Shown: positions 47,354-59,287 of the stretch, piece by piece | Position numbering within the stretch: the first letter of the stretch is position 1 | How the letters are laid out: every line of letters begins with the position of its first letter | Assembly: GCA_028673005.1 (NCBI GenBank) | Contig: CM054115.1 | Span: forward strand, 57,492,407 to 57,556,406 | Direction: 5' to 3' | Length of the DNA stretch: 64,000 nucleotides | Source: Tanypteryx hageni | Lineage: Eukaryota; Arthropoda; Insecta; Odonata; Petaluridae | Translations under genes and position numbers: made by a program | The notes under the pieces: model-generated | The model's input: only the letters and a program-made list of their open reading frames with translations | The model's database searches: none | What the model was told of the DNA's origin: nothing

Positions 47354-47600
47354 TGTCTCCCCTCCCTCTTGCTCTCCCCTCCCTCTTGCTCTCCCCTCCC
47401 TCTTGCTCTCCCCTCCCTCTTGCTCTCCCCTCCCTCTTGCTCTCCCCTCCCTCTTGCTCTCCCCTCCCTCTTGCTCTCCCCTCCCTCTTGCTCTCCCCTC
47501 CCTCTTGCTCTCCCCTCCCTCTTGCTCTCCCCTCCCTCTTGCTCTCCCCTCCCTCTTTCTCTCCCCTCCCTCTTTCTCTCCCCTCCCTCTTTCTCCTCCC
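47354..47600 (+). repeat. 17-bp pyrimidine minisatellite, about 14 units
   Basis: Unit TCTCCCCTCCCTCTTGC. Eleven units carry TTGC and the last few TTTC, so the array changes variant towards its 3' side. A 17-bp period shifts frame every unit, yet frames stay open because purines are absent. Confidence 0.97.
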
Positions 47601-47887
47601 TCTTCCTCCCTCTTTCTCCTCCCTCTTCCTCCCTTTCTAATTTCTGATTTGAGTAGTATTTGTTATTTATGATTATAAACACATTGCATATTATCTTTTG
47701 GAAAGAACTGAAAAGGTTTTAAAAACTTAGACTTATAAAAGAATAACAGTTTTATGATAATGACAGCATAATATTCTTATTTCATGATGATCGAGGAAAT
47801 TGTCAAAGTTAGTTTAACGTAATTTGCAGAACTAAAACTAAGCGATTACGAGAGCGTTAAAAACGACTACCTCATTGGTCGAAATCG

Positions 47888-47888
<1 letters not shown>

Positions 47889-47947
<59 letters not shown>

Positions 47948-47948
47948 A
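47889..47948. repeat. (TA)n microsatellite
   Basis: About 30 TA units. Confidence 0.97.
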
Positions 47949-48682
47949 TATTTTCTCTATTTCTGTCTCTTGCCCCTGTCACTTGCTCCTATCTATGTCA
48001 TACTCTCTCCTTTCCCATTGATCAAACGAGGCGAGTTTATGATGGGATCGTACGTAGGTCGGAGCGGTATGCGTGGGCGTTGCTACCGACAGGGGTAGGG
48101 AAGTTGGAGATAGAGAGTGTGAGGACGGGAGAGAGAGGAAGGTTGGGTTTGCTAGTGATTGAATGATGTGTTATGGGTCAGTTTTATCTCGCGCAACCCG
48201 GTACGTCGACCGTTCCCCCGAAGGAGGCGGAAGTTAATTGTTGCAGTCCTGGAAAGTTACAGGCGCGTTTTCGAAGATGGAATCTTTTGCGTTTGGCGCA
48301 GCGTCATGCTCGGCAACGAAAAATAAAGAAGTCGATTCGACGCGCTTCTGTTTGAGGAATCGATAATGCAGAAAGCGGGAGTCAACCCTCCTCTCCGGTT
48401 TAATTTAAGCTGCGTTGATGTACACGTTCCCGAAAAATATGTGGCTTTTGAGTCGTTTATCACTGTAGTCTCGACAGCCTCGTGTGTCTCTTTCCGATAA
48501 TTCTCGTTATTTATCTTACGCGCGAAACCATTTCGTTAATTTTAAGCGGCGACGATACACTTTATACTCGGTTAGCCCTTAGTTGTATGGAGTTGCATAT
48601 CTGCACCATCATTTAAAAAGTGTACCAAAGCTCTTCTTTGGGATTCATACTAACTTAAATGAATTATATATATATCCTAAAG
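47949..48682. other. Intergenic, no gene recognised
   Basis: Nothing supported. Confidence 0.4.
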
Positions 48683-48879
48683 CAGAAGTCTTCAACCTCT
48701 TTTCGACGACGTATCCCTTCGAGTATTTTAGATAAAGTAGTATCTCCAAGCAAATTTTGAAACAATAACTCTCTGAACAAAACTTTGTTTCTAGATGTAC
48801 ATTAGTGATGTTTATAAATGTAAATAACCACGATCGGTATTATTATTAAAAACATAATGATGGCCGTTTGAGACTTCTT
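48683..48879. mobile_element. Short hAT-like element
   Basis: CAGAAGTCTTCAACCTC at the left and, reverse complemented, AAGAAGTCTCAAACGG at the right. The left end has the hAT CAG..TTCAACC form. Flanks match at only 4 of 8 bases. Confidence 0.45.
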
Positions 48880-50800
48880 CCGTGAAATAATACCTACCGA
48901 TATCGCCTCATTTTACTTGCCTTGATGCAAGAAACAATCCTCTATGACAATTCCCCTTTGAAAAAAAAGTCCACATGTTTCATAACGTTGTTTGTAATCT
49001 TAAAATCACAGTATTTGATTCCGAAGTGGTTCATGAGAGCTGAAGTGAGAGGAAAAATTGTAATCTTTCATATTTTCACGTGCCACCTTGGAATAATGCT
49101 CGTACCCCCGATTGAAAGCCCCTGTAAGCACACAGTTTCTAATCTACTTGATCAATTTTTCAATATGTAAGATACATATAAGATTTTCACGTAAATTATC
49201 TCAAAATAATAATGGGTCTAGTCCTAAAAAATCGTCAGGGGCTAATAAGTATTTAATTACTAGATATTTCAGCGTAGGTGTATCAACTCCTATCGCATGC
49301 TGGGACAATGCGGCTAATTCTCCGTTGTTTATTTTTTCACCTAATTTTACGATAAAGTGCGAGTCGAAAAGCGGAATCTCGATTTGGCAGATTTATCTCC
49401 GGTAAAAAAATATAAGGGGGGGAAATATGCTCTTCGGCTCGGCGCATCTGAGATCTCTTGGGCGCCCTCTCGGTAAGAAAAATTTGTTGCTAGATTATCA
49501 ATATTTCTCTTGCGGAATGACGCGCGAACTAGTTCTGGCGGCGTGTTTATTTTTTCGTTCGTACGCTCGGCGCTAGGAAATGTGGCACGTTATTCGGACG
49601 GCTTGCGCTTAAAGTTGTCATGTCTGAATTAGGATATTTTGTACACCTCTCACGCGCTATGTAGCGCCCTTCATGTTTGTCAATTGAGGCGTCAAAATAT
49701 AAAAAAATACTCGTTATCCGTCATGGTGCTACTAATAACATCTTTTAGAGCAGAAGCGAAAATGCAAGAGACGTGAAGGTTATTCTTTTGGAATGGGCGT
49801 GGGAAATTAAGTTACTATGTGCATGGTTATTGCTCGTATTTAGCACAGTGTCGGAAATCAAATTAAAAAATAGTTTCTCACAGAGCCATGATGAGAAGCA
49901 GCCGTCATTCGTGGTGATTCACCGATACATACATCCCATTTAAAAATTCGCACGCCGCTTCCGCACGCGTGTAAAAATAATGAAAATTGCGCCTCACGTG
50001 TTCTTGTTAGATTCTACCATGGGCGCTTCTGGTTTTCCGTAAGTAGAAAAATATATTTTTTTAATTAGCCCTGCAAGACCTCTCGATTTGAACAATGTAT
50101 AGATTTTAACGGCGCTTGAGTTGTGTAGTTAACTTTAGTCAAGGTTAATATTGTCTTCTTTTTTGCCATATTCTGCCTATTCTCATTTACTGATATGCTT
50201 TCATTTAATGGCACTCCTGGATGATTGACTCGTTATATTTGAGCTTGTAAATTATTTCGTATAACTACAAAGATGGTGATATCATTAATGAAAATTGTGC
50301 AATTTTATAAGTTTAATTGTCATTTATTCAGATGTCTGGGTCATTTATTCAGATGTCTGGGATTAGTTCCAACGCGTTTGCCCTTTTTAACCGCGTGATA
50401 TTATCTGAACCATTATTATTGTTACTCATATTATTTAAATATAAATTACAGTTTTTCGTTAACTGTTGAAGTAAACGAATTTCACTGCGCAAAAATGTTG
50501 TCAAGCCTAGCAATTCGGTAAATACTTGACCCTTATTATCTTGCTACCTTTCCGATCAAAACGAATTGCCATGTAGAGAACCTATAATATTACAATCGGT
50601 CCGGTGAACAAGGAGAGAAAACATGAAACCTAGCCTACTTCCTACCCCTTTTTTCCTCTCGCTATGCCGAAAGATATTGCTTTTCAGACTCGTGAGACTT
50701 TTATGCGCGAAAACTCACATTGTTTTATCCTGTCCGTAAACGCTTTATGCAGTAAAACGAGAGAGAGAGAGAAATTTTCTCGAAATTGCGTTAGAGGGTG
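48880..50800. other. Intergenic with one hairpin motif
   Basis: A diverged copy of the GAAGA/GATGA motif lies at 49883-49925 (GCAGCCGTCATTCG then TGGTGATTCACCG). A 20-base block TCATTTATTCAGATGTCTGG is duplicated in tandem at 50320-50360. No gene recognised. Confidence 0.4.
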
Positions 50801-51076
50801 CATCCATCCCTCGCTTAGCACTGTACATGCATTCCTGGAGAAGACCGTGTAAAGCGAAACCGTGCCAAGTGAGGTAGGTTTTCTCATAGGAAAGCGTGAG
50901 GTCACATTTGAGCGCCGTCTTGCGGTCAACGTGAAACAGTTCAGTCGCTCTGTACATATTCAGATATTCAGCATTGCTTCGTCTTATATAACCTCCATCA
51001 ACTCGCACTTTCAATTAACACATTGTTATTCCTCTGGAAACTCCGCGCTAATTTGTACAATCGTTAAGCATGACTA
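50801..51076. mobile_element. Pogo/Tigger-like short element
   Basis: The left end CATCCATCCCTCGCTTAGC and the reverse-complemented right end TAGTCATGCTTAACG align with a small gap (consensus near CAGTCATCCCTCGCTTAACG). Interior AAGACCGTGTAAAGCGAAAC is in the style of Tigger-type elements. TA duplications are not preserved. Confidence 0.5.
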
Positions 51077-54000
51077 AGGTTTATATATTATTGTAAGCTG
51101 CACATGCACGTCTAAGTTGTCACGTTGGTGCTTTAAAGTTAAACCTACGAAACAAAATGAGATCCCGGACTTTGAAATCGAATTTGGCGATAAAAAGTGT
51201 GTTGGTATGACGAAAGGTTATTATAATGTAATAAGCATAATTGGCTTAAGTTCCAAACTTTACAAAACGTTCCCCATTCCTTAATTACGCAAACGATGTT
51301 TACATTAACATTTACTATTTTATGTATTGTATTGTAAAGTTTTCACCATTAATATAATTACGCATTGACGTGTTACTTAATATTCACATGAATAGATGCG
51401 CCGAAGCCTTTAAAGCAGCAATAAAATTATGTGGATTATGTCGATACTATTAGCCAAAACGTAAACAAACAACATCTTGGTTACCGAACAAATGCAAGTA
51501 GATGTATCGATTTATGCTGCGAGAAATATTTCAATGTTAATGGTAAAAGATAACAATGTTCTAATATTCCTTAAAAATCATTTGACTCACGTTAAAAGTA
51601 TCCATAGACTATATTTAGGCATGAATCCATTTGTACCCTTTATCTTCGTAGTGGGCTATTCTTCCTCTACGGCGCGCCACGGCGTGGATTTTCCATGCAT
51701 TAATCTTTGCGTGGCTATCTCCCTTTGAAAAGGGCAATAATTAAGAAATTTAGCTTTCTTGCTGCCTGGAAAATGGTAATCTAAACCGATAAATTTTGCG
51801 CTTAAAGAAAATTTCGAGCGATTTAGCATTTAATACGACAAAACATGAACATAATTAAAATATTCAGACTTTCTTACGTAAAATAAGCCATTTCTCGTGA
51901 TCGTAAGTTAATATTTAGGTATATTTATATCCCGATCTGTGAAGGACTGCATGGCATTTTGGGGTTTCTCCGCACCATTTCCCATGCATTCTTACGGAAA
52001 TAGTATTTTGTTGACCCCATGGGGTATAAGAGACCCCACGGTCTGCAAACCTAGACCAAGATCTTCCTTTGGTCCATAGGATGGCCCATGAAAATTTGGA
52101 ATTCGATAGCTCTTATAGTGTCTCAAGTTATTAGCGAACAAACATACGAACATTCTCCTTTATATATTACATCACTTAACTCTTGGTCACTTGGTCAATA
52201 TGTCCATAACGCTCAATATCTCAGTTGTTTCTTCAGCCAGTTCAACCAAATTTGGTAGGATTGGATTGATCACGTACCAGTCGCGAATGACAAAAAAATT
52301 CCAAAAGGATACACGATTCGACTCCCGAGGGTGATTTCAATTTCCCATAAGATAACACTTAAAAATCGATTTTTCGACGTAAAGGCTTTTACCCTTTTGC
52401 AAATGAAAATTAGAAATAATTAGAATCAATTGTTGTCTCAACCCGCATACGTGTAATATATACGAGTGCATATTTTGCCTTAGATTATACTAGTGTGCAT
52501 TTATGTATGTATATATTTATGTATGTGTGTGTGTGTGTGTGTGTATTCGTGTTTATATATGTATATGTGTGTGTATGAAAATCATTATTTATGTGAGTGG
52601 TATTTATAAATGACAAGGGGTTAGGTGTAAGAGGAGACTGATTTAGTCTTATTCTTACCCCTATAAAGACGTAATTCAATTCCATGTCAAACTGGAAAAT
52701 TCTATGCTGTTTAATGCTCGAAGATCGTTTAAAAACGGCCCTAATGTGAGTTTATGGTCTCGCAATTCGAGGTAGTTCTCTTGAAAATAAAACCGTGCTA
52801 AATCGAATACATGTAAAATGAAACCGCGCATTGGGGTGCTATTAATAATTTTTTCAAACAAACGGGTATTAATAAAATCACTCCAACTCGCGAGCATCAT
52901 GTTTTACTCCGTAAAATCTCATTCGTCCTCCAAATCCTCTCCGTGATGGGTCGGTTTGAGCACGTGTTATCTGCTATAATGAATTCTACTCCCCTGCGGT
53001 TTTATTAAGATCGTACCTCGTGAGTAGTGAGTGGTCGATTTAGTCGATTTGGCAACCCCGCAACGGCTCCTATTGAAAAATTCTTGCTCACCCCCTTTTT
53101 TAGCTCTCATATCTCGAGTGGCATGAGAGAGAGAGAGACGTAACACAACAAAGAATGGCACTGTTTTTGGAGCTACAGAATGGAGAAGGGAAGAGTTGGG
53201 AAAAATATATCTATTGGGTATGAGCGGGCGTGGTCAGGCGCTCTGAGTCGCCCCCGTGTGGCCTGTGAGGTTTCGGACATAAACAAGAAGATGGGTGGCC
53301 CAAGCGAAGGCCCTTCTATTCCTTCAAATACGTCACTCTCCATCCCTTCCCCCGCATTATCTTCCCTCTCTTTCACTATGACGCAAACTCCCTACTTTTC
53401 CAAGTCTGCCTTGCCTTTGCCCCCTTGCAGCTCACCAGGGTTCTATCGGCCGAAATACACGCCGAGGGAGCCACATAGGAAGCCTGTGGGCTGGAAAACT
53501 TGAGTTCGTAAGAGAAGGAAACCGCCGCCAGACAACGGGGTGAGGAGGAGGCTTTTCACCTGCCATGTTTAATCTAGGGAAATTTCTTTTTTTTTTCGTT
53601 TAGGGAATTTGTCCGCGGCACGGTCCTTGGGTTACTCATTATTACACTAGCCAAGTTACAGATAGCCGTTTTTTGTGGATCTTTTTCTCGTTTCATTATC
53701 GAATTGTTTTTAAAATCCGATGAAAGAGAAACCCCAGGTTACCCTGAAAACAAAATGGTGAAGTGTAAATACTTATATATCTTTATTAAATGGCAAAAAA
53801 CGATGATGGCACAAGTAAGCCAATAAAAAGCTGTAAATTATAGATAAAATAAGTATTGTGATGAATAACAACCATTTAAGAAATTATTTAGGGCTTTAGA
53901 TTTGTCCTGCGAGTACTTCAATGCTAGTATTTAGTGGTAAAGGTATAAAATATGTCACTAATTGGGTAATTGCGACATTTATAGCTAATTTCTTGAGTTA

Positions 54001-55279
54001 CTTTGTCGTTATTCGGAATCAATACAGAAGTCGCATAAAAAATGTCCCTTTCTATTCAAAAGAAACCGAACTATGACGTATGTATATTCGCAAGGAAGGA
54101 ATCGCGTGGCTACAAAAAAAAGTATTCACCAAATTTCAACTCTTTATAAAAAATAAGAAATACAATAAGAATTGATAAATGAAATATAATTATTAAAGTC
54201 AAAACTTCCTCTTTTAAAATATACCAAGGTTTTTAAGATCGTGTAATTTCCAGAGCGACAAAAAATAAATGACACGTCGGACGGCGTTGAGGGGCTAGTA
54301 ATTTTATGATTTCAGGATAGATTTTTTGCGCCGCGAACGAATAATACCAGATAACCATGAAAGGGAAAAATTACTTAGACGCCGATGAAAAATCTGCTCG
54401 GATAAAATTTCGCGGGTGCGGAATCCTCAAAAGTGTGTGCTGCCTGTTAGCTTTTCCTTAGCGGCTACGAGAGAGAGGAAGAAAACTTATGCTTGGGAAA
54501 TAACTTTTTTAATATCTATGTTAAAAATGTAAACGAGGAACTTTGCTCGTGTGTTTTATTTTATTACGCTTGCCTTGGTAAATGAGCCGTAGCTCTCTTT
54601 TAAGTTGTTATCCCCTTTCACCCTGCCCATCCTGGTTCGATTCCTAGCGGACCGCGGTGCTCTGGCTTCAGCCTCCCTCTCTCCTCCCCCTTTTCGGTTT
54701 GCGGCAGAGGCTTTAACGCGCGTGGTCGGATCGAGGAAGGAAATAAGGGCAAAAAATTACTCGCGGAAAAAATGGCGGATTCGGGTCAAGTTAAAAGTTT
54801 CCATTGACTAAGAATGGGATCGAATGAACCGTGAATTGCATTTCCGCCCTATGCGCTTGTTTTTTATCTACGATCAATTTTCCCTGGAGTTTTTCTTCCA
54901 AAAGGGTTTCGTTTTCAAATTATTTTTATATTGAGCATTTATTTTAAATAAATGTTTTCTCCAATGAAGTACAAAATAAAGAGAAAAGATGAAGACTCCC
55001 GTTTTTAGAAAATTTTAATGTTATAGATTTAATAAATACTAGGGGCCCTACCTCGATGCGCTACGCGCGCCAACCCTGCCCTCCGCTCGCTCAGCTGAAA
55101 ATAAATTTTCGGAATTATTCTTATCAAGACATTTTTTGTTCAAAAAGTTCCTTTCTCCGACGTACTGTTTCCGCAATATAAATTTTAAACAAAAAATTAT
55201 ACGTAGGGTTAGAAAGCTCTGCGGTGAAGATATTTTTCAAAGAATTGAGATTTTCTACGTCTCTGTCGTCTGTTTATCT
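51077..55279. other. Intergenic, no gene recognised
   Basis: A TG/TATG microsatellite lies at 52500-52575. AAACCGTGCTAAATCGAATA at 52790-52810 may be another pogo-type relic. The sequence TTAGCGAACAAACATACGAA at 52130-52150 resembles repeat tails but no element was delimited. Confidence 0.4.
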
Positions 55280-55801
55280 CAGGGGTGAACAATCTTTTCT
55301 GCAGGGCGGGCCGCAATGGTGGTAGCAAATCCTTCGGCAGGTCGCATTAAGAGTTTTAATCGTAAATTAACTCAAGATTCATGAGGTATCATGTAAGAAG
55401 TAAGATGATCCAAGCGGAACTTATTATGTCTACTTTCCTTAATAATTATTTATTTAATACTTGTATTGGTTTTAATAGCTTTAAAATCAACGCGGATTAG
55501 TTGCTCTTTCTGTTTCCAAATTTCATAATTTAGCGTTATAAAATGTCACAAATACATTCGAACGGAAAACTAAAATGATCAAGCCTATTTGCGTGGCAAA
55601 AATAGTGCGTTTATGTACTAGACTGGGGGTGGCGAACCGGCGCGGCGGCTCGTTGAGAGTTGATATGCGGCTCTTTGAAACTTAGGCTGCGTTACATATC
55701 GTAATTTACCGACTATAATACGTTAGAGAACTGGTGAAGTCAAAGATTGCGAGAAGTCCCGATAAATTAAAGAGTAATTCTTTTATTTTATTTTATTATT
55801 A
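55280..55801 (+). mobile_element. Two hAT-like left ends
   Basis: CAGGGGTGAACAATC at 55280 and CTGGGGGTGGCGAACCGG at 55623 are hAT-type starts; the second continues GGCGGCTCGTTGAG and TATGCGGCTCTTTGAAAC. For the first, GTTTATCT (55272-55279) and GTTTATGT (55609-55616) match at 7 of 8, but the right end beside it is not a good inverted repeat. Both are probably fragments. Confidence 0.4.
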
Positions 55802-55875
55802 CTAGCTGAAACCCGAAAAACATTTGCGATTAAAATATAACTTCATTCCAGCAATACTTCTTTAAATACAGGGTT

Positions 55876-57190
55876 TTAGTTAATCTTTCTAATACTTCTT
55901 ACTCTGGAAAAAGCCACATAAAGCTGACCATGAGTAAAAAGAAGCTTAGGAATATATATACAGATTTCATCAAACGTCTGGCCTTGTGACTTGTTTATAG
56001 TCATAAAAGTATAAAAGCCTAATTGGGAACTGTTTTCTTTTGAGTTGAAAAGGCAGTTTACGTCTGATGGGGTCAATGCTATTCGAGGAATAAACACTCA
56101 GAATATTCCTGTTATAATTTCAGCGTCTATCAATGGAGAAAACAGCTTTCTAACTACCAATCTTGTTCCATTAAAAAGACCTTGTTTGTGACTCAAGTTC
56201 CGTAGCAATATTATAATTGCTCCTTCTTTGAGTCTAAGTTTGTGCGGCGGCATACCTATTGGATTTGGACTATGTAGAAACTCTAGTGGGTATTATAGGT
56301 TGTTGCAATCTTCTTCGTCTATAGAGTCAACACTGAAAAGTGTTATTTTAATTCGCCTGACAGTTTTTCTAAAACTTTTTCGTTCAGCTCTAGTGAAATT
56401 TCGTTTTTAGCACAAAGAATAGCTTTCGAATAATAAGTTGTATCTTGTGAATCAATGCTTTCGCCAAATAAGAAATCAACAGTTTGACTCTTCGGAGAAA
56501 TAATTTTCAGGGATTTCAATCGAATCTCCCAGTTTTCCATCCCCTAGTTTAAAAAGCCAATCTGCAAACACTTTTTCGTTGGGTGCCGCTCTCATGTTTT
56601 CTTTCAGTTTTATTATCTTTAATTTTCCATCACGACAACAATCAGTATAACGTTTCAGTTTGTTTAACTCGTTTTGAAATTATTTGTCTCCACAATAGTT
56701 GCATTTGTCTGTTAATTTACCACCATTGAATTCGTCTACTTGTATATTTTATTTTATTTTTTATTTTATTTATTTCCATGCGGCCCCTAAACAGCCGTAA
56801 TCGGCCTTTTACAAGGGGCTCATTAACATAATAACAAGGACTATCACAAACATCCATGCCCTAGGTGAAGAAATACCCACCTAGGCGGGATTCGAACCCG
56901 CGACCTTCGGATTGGCAGGCGAGAACGTTACCCTGCCACCACCGAGGCCCCTATTAAGTGATTTTGCCCATTTCTCTGCGTCTCCATTTGAAGTCTATGT
57001 CTGTTTCTTTTAGCTTCTGAACGTTTACATCGTTGCTCATTTGATTCATAGGCTCTTTGCTCTTGGTGCCGTATTCGATCTGCTTCTAGACGTTGAACTC
57101 TTCTTCAGCGGATTCATTTTCTCTTGCTTCCCTTTTCCTCCTTTTGTCATTTTTGCGTTCGTTAGGTACACTTCTTGGTCGTCTTGGCAT
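55876..57190 (-). pseudogene. Helitron Rep/helicase pseudogene
   Basis: The protein of Helitrons joins a HUH replication initiator to a PIF1-type helicase. The N-terminus starts at 57190 as MPRRPRSVPNERKNDKRRKR, then after a one-base shift LEADRIRHQEQRAYESNEQR and RHRLQMETQRNGQNH. A SINE interrupts at 56951. Then KCNYCGDK..CCRDGK (zinc-binding-like) is followed at once by LKENMRAAPNEKVFADWL of the late helicase, so the HUH region and most of the helicase are deleted. The end has [70 protein letters not shown] and [13 protein letters not shown]. Stops at several points show it is dead. Family assignment is firm. Confidence 0.9.
56744..56951 (-). mobile_element. tRNA-Gly(GCC)-derived SINE
   Basis: On the minus strand: GGGCCTCGGTGGTGGCAGGG, TAACGTTCTCGCCTGCC (tRNA-Gly GCC anticodon arm), then GGTCGCGGGTTCGAATCCCG with a perfect box B. 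An unrelated body (TATTTCTTCACCTAGGGC, GGCCGATTACGGCTGTTTAG) follows, then an A-rich tail of AAATAAAATA units. Pol III promoter, body and tail are all present, so it is a full-length SINE. It sits inside the Helitron gene and is therefore the younger insertion. Flanking duplications were not clear. Confidence 0.85.
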
Positions 57191-57249
57191 TTCATGAATT
57201 TTTACGAAGCACTTTTAATATGTTGTACAACATATCCTTAAAAAGTTAA

Positions 57250-57480
57250 AGAATTTCCAATAAATGTGATTTAAACGTATAACTTGAGTGATTTCGAATC
57301 GTAGATGAAATTTGACGATAAGAATAAGAATCTATGTTTATTTTTCTTTAAAATGGTCCAGGTCCGAAGATCGTAGGCCAATTACTTCTAATTTAATTTT
57401 ACAAAAGAAAAAAGCCTGCATATGAAATCAGTATTTTAAAGTGTTCTCTTATGGAGATTTCTACAGAGCGTTCCGGCGGG
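57250..57480 (+). mobile_element. Fragment of the 1.78-kb hAT interior
   Basis: Matches 60290-60520 and 24500-24720: CTTGAGTGATTTCGAATCG, CCGAAGATCGTAGG, CTAATTTAATTTTACAAA, AAAGCCTGCA. It abuts the Helitron on its left. Confidence 0.6.
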
Positions 57481-57533
57481 CCGACGGACGGACGGACCAA
57501 CGTACAGAATAAGGATATTATATATATATAATT

Positions 57534-57564
57534 ACAAGTAGAGTGCCCGCAGTTATACTGCGGG
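57534..57564 (-). repeat. Helitron/Helentron-like 3' hairpin, site 3
   Basis: CCCGCAGT-TAT-ACTGCGGG, a perfect 8-bp stem at 57546-57564. On the minus strand it is followed by CACTCTACTTGTAATT, matching the ACCAACTACTTGT that trails the hairpin at 28420. Probably the 3' end of a small rolling-circle element whose body would lie to the right. Confidence 0.5.
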
Positions 57565-57814
57565 AATTTTTGAGAAACTTCAAAAATTATTATAATGAAT
57601 GAAGAACGAACGGAAAAGAAGAATCACACAGTCGGGAGAGAGTGGCAAAATCAGAAACAAACAAATAACAACAAAGATAAAACCATGAAGACGAACAAAA
57701 ATGATAAAAGCAGTAACAAACGAAGAGCAAAGGGAAAGAATAGTCAAACGTCGACAGAGTGTGACAAACCATTTAGTTACAATGTCTTACAACAAATAAA
57801 CAATTTTCTAGCTC

Positions 57815-58440
57815 CTTGTTTTCTCCCTCTCTCCCTTCCTCTCATTCTCTCCCTCTCTCTCTTCCTTCTTCCCATTCTCTTTCTTCCTTCCTCCTATTCT
57901 CTCTCCCTCCTGTTCTCTCTCTCCTATTCTCTCACTTTTATTCTCTCACTCTTATTCTCTCACTCCTATTCTCTCACTCCTATTCTCTCTCCTATTCTCT
58001 CTCCCATATTCTCTCACTCCTATTCTCTCTCCCATATTCTCTCTCCCATATTCTCTCTCTCCTATTCTTTCTCCCCGTCTCTTTTTTCCTCCCATTCCCC
58101 TTTTCTCTCTCTCCCTTACATTCTCTCCCTCTCTTCCTCCCATTCTCTCTTCCTCCCATTCATTCCCCCTTCCTCCCATTCTCTCCCCCTTCCTCCCATT
58201 CTCTCCCCCTTCCTCCCATTCTCTCTCCCTTCCTCCCATTCTCTCTCCCTCCCTCTTCCTTCCTCCCATAATTTCCCTCTTCCTCCCTTACATTCTTTCC
58301 CTCTGCCTCCCTTCCATTCTTTCCCTCTTCCTCCCTTCCATTCTTTCCTTCTTCCTCCCATTCTCTCTCTCATTCCCTTCCATTCTCCCCCTCTTCCTTC
58401 CTCCCATTCTCCATTCCTTTCTCTCTTCCTTCCCCTTGCT
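57815..58440 (+). repeat. CT-rich minisatellite (CCTCCCATTCTCTC type)
   Basis: Degenerate repeats of CTCTCCTATTCTCTC and TTCCTCCCATTCTCTC. Frames up to 306 codons result from the absence of purines. Confidence 0.93.
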
Positions 58441-58809
58441 AGTCTTGTAATATTTGAAACTGAAGACATATCTTGCTATTCCATCTCTTATTTACATGGG
58501 TTGATTTCATTTTAATGTCATAGACTTAAGATATTGAGTTTGGCAACAGTATCGGTCGCCATGGAAAGGAAAACTTTTTCATTCAAAAAACTCGAGATTG
58601 TGTATTTTAAAGCTGAATTTTGGAAACATTCGATCTGTATTTAAAATTTCACCATAGGAAAATGAAACTTCATAGTTTTCTTCGTCCTCGAGTTCAAGTG
58701 CTGATTTTGTACGCTATTTTTTTAGTAGTTTTGATGTGCAAATTAAAAATAGTCTACACTCATCTCCATGTTTTTAAATAGGGAAAATGAAATCAGAAAA
58801 TAAAAATCA

Positions 58810-59176
58810 GATGTGGCCACCACATGACTTTCTCCATATCTGTAATATTTCTAAAAATTCTAAATAGGTTACATAATAATAAATATTTTAAGAAACTTCG
58901 AGAAAATTTTAACTTTACAAACAACAGAAATAAACTCAAACCATAGCCTTCTGGTATTGGATATAGCCACGGAGCTCCAATAATTAAGAAATGAAAAAGG
59001 AGCGTTACTAAGACGTAACTAAGGGTCAATTGCTAACAATAGTCTTCGGTAGGTGACGTGGTGGTGGCAGCTAAAAATATAAGATATCTCTTAAACAATG
59101 CATTACATGGAAAAATGTATCAAACAAAGGTTGTAGAAAATGAAATTTCCTACAACTTTTATTCCAGTACATTTTT
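58810..59176. mobile_element. 690-bp TIR element, copy D, truncated
   Basis: Starts GATGTGGCCACCACATGACT and follows the family until TTTATTCCAGTACATTTTTT, then stops, so about half the element is missing. The minus-strand frame 58793-59029 is open for 78 codons: TLSYVLVTLLFHFLIIGA, PWLYPIPEGYGLSLFL, RIFRNITDMEKVMWWPH. Confidence 0.7.
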
Positions 59177-59287
59177 TCCATTTCTCTGGTGTCACCAATG
59201 AACCTTTCCTTGAAAGTTCGACTTGAATGTTTATAAATTTTGTAGTCTTTCGCGCGATACTTTAATTGCCTTATATAACGTTCCATT

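Larger units (their letters stand above)
55802..57245 (-). mobile_element. Degenerate, internally deleted Helitron
   Basis: A rolling-circle transposon on the minus strand. The 3' terminus reads GGGTTTCAGCTAG followed by T, the CTRR-T end expected of Helitrons. The 5' edge lies near 57245, where hAT-derived sequence begins; a canonical A-TC start was not certain. It carries remnants of the Rep/helicase protein and a SINE insertion. No clear terminal hairpin remains before CTAG. Confidence 0.75.

Noticed and set aside
46945..47682. Frames of 222-245 codons on both strands
   Set aside because: They run through the 17-bp pyrimidine array; flanking parts show no domain.
55272..55616. GTTTATCT/GTTTATGT as a target duplication of a 329-bp hAT
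   Set aside because: The right side has no inverted counterpart of CAGGGGTGAAC; a 7/8 match within a few hundred bases can arise by chance.
57595..58515. 306-codon frame, the second longest in the window
   Set aside because: Mostly Ser/Leu/Pro from CT repeats; the first 70 codons are Lys/Asn-rich AT sequence with no known motif.
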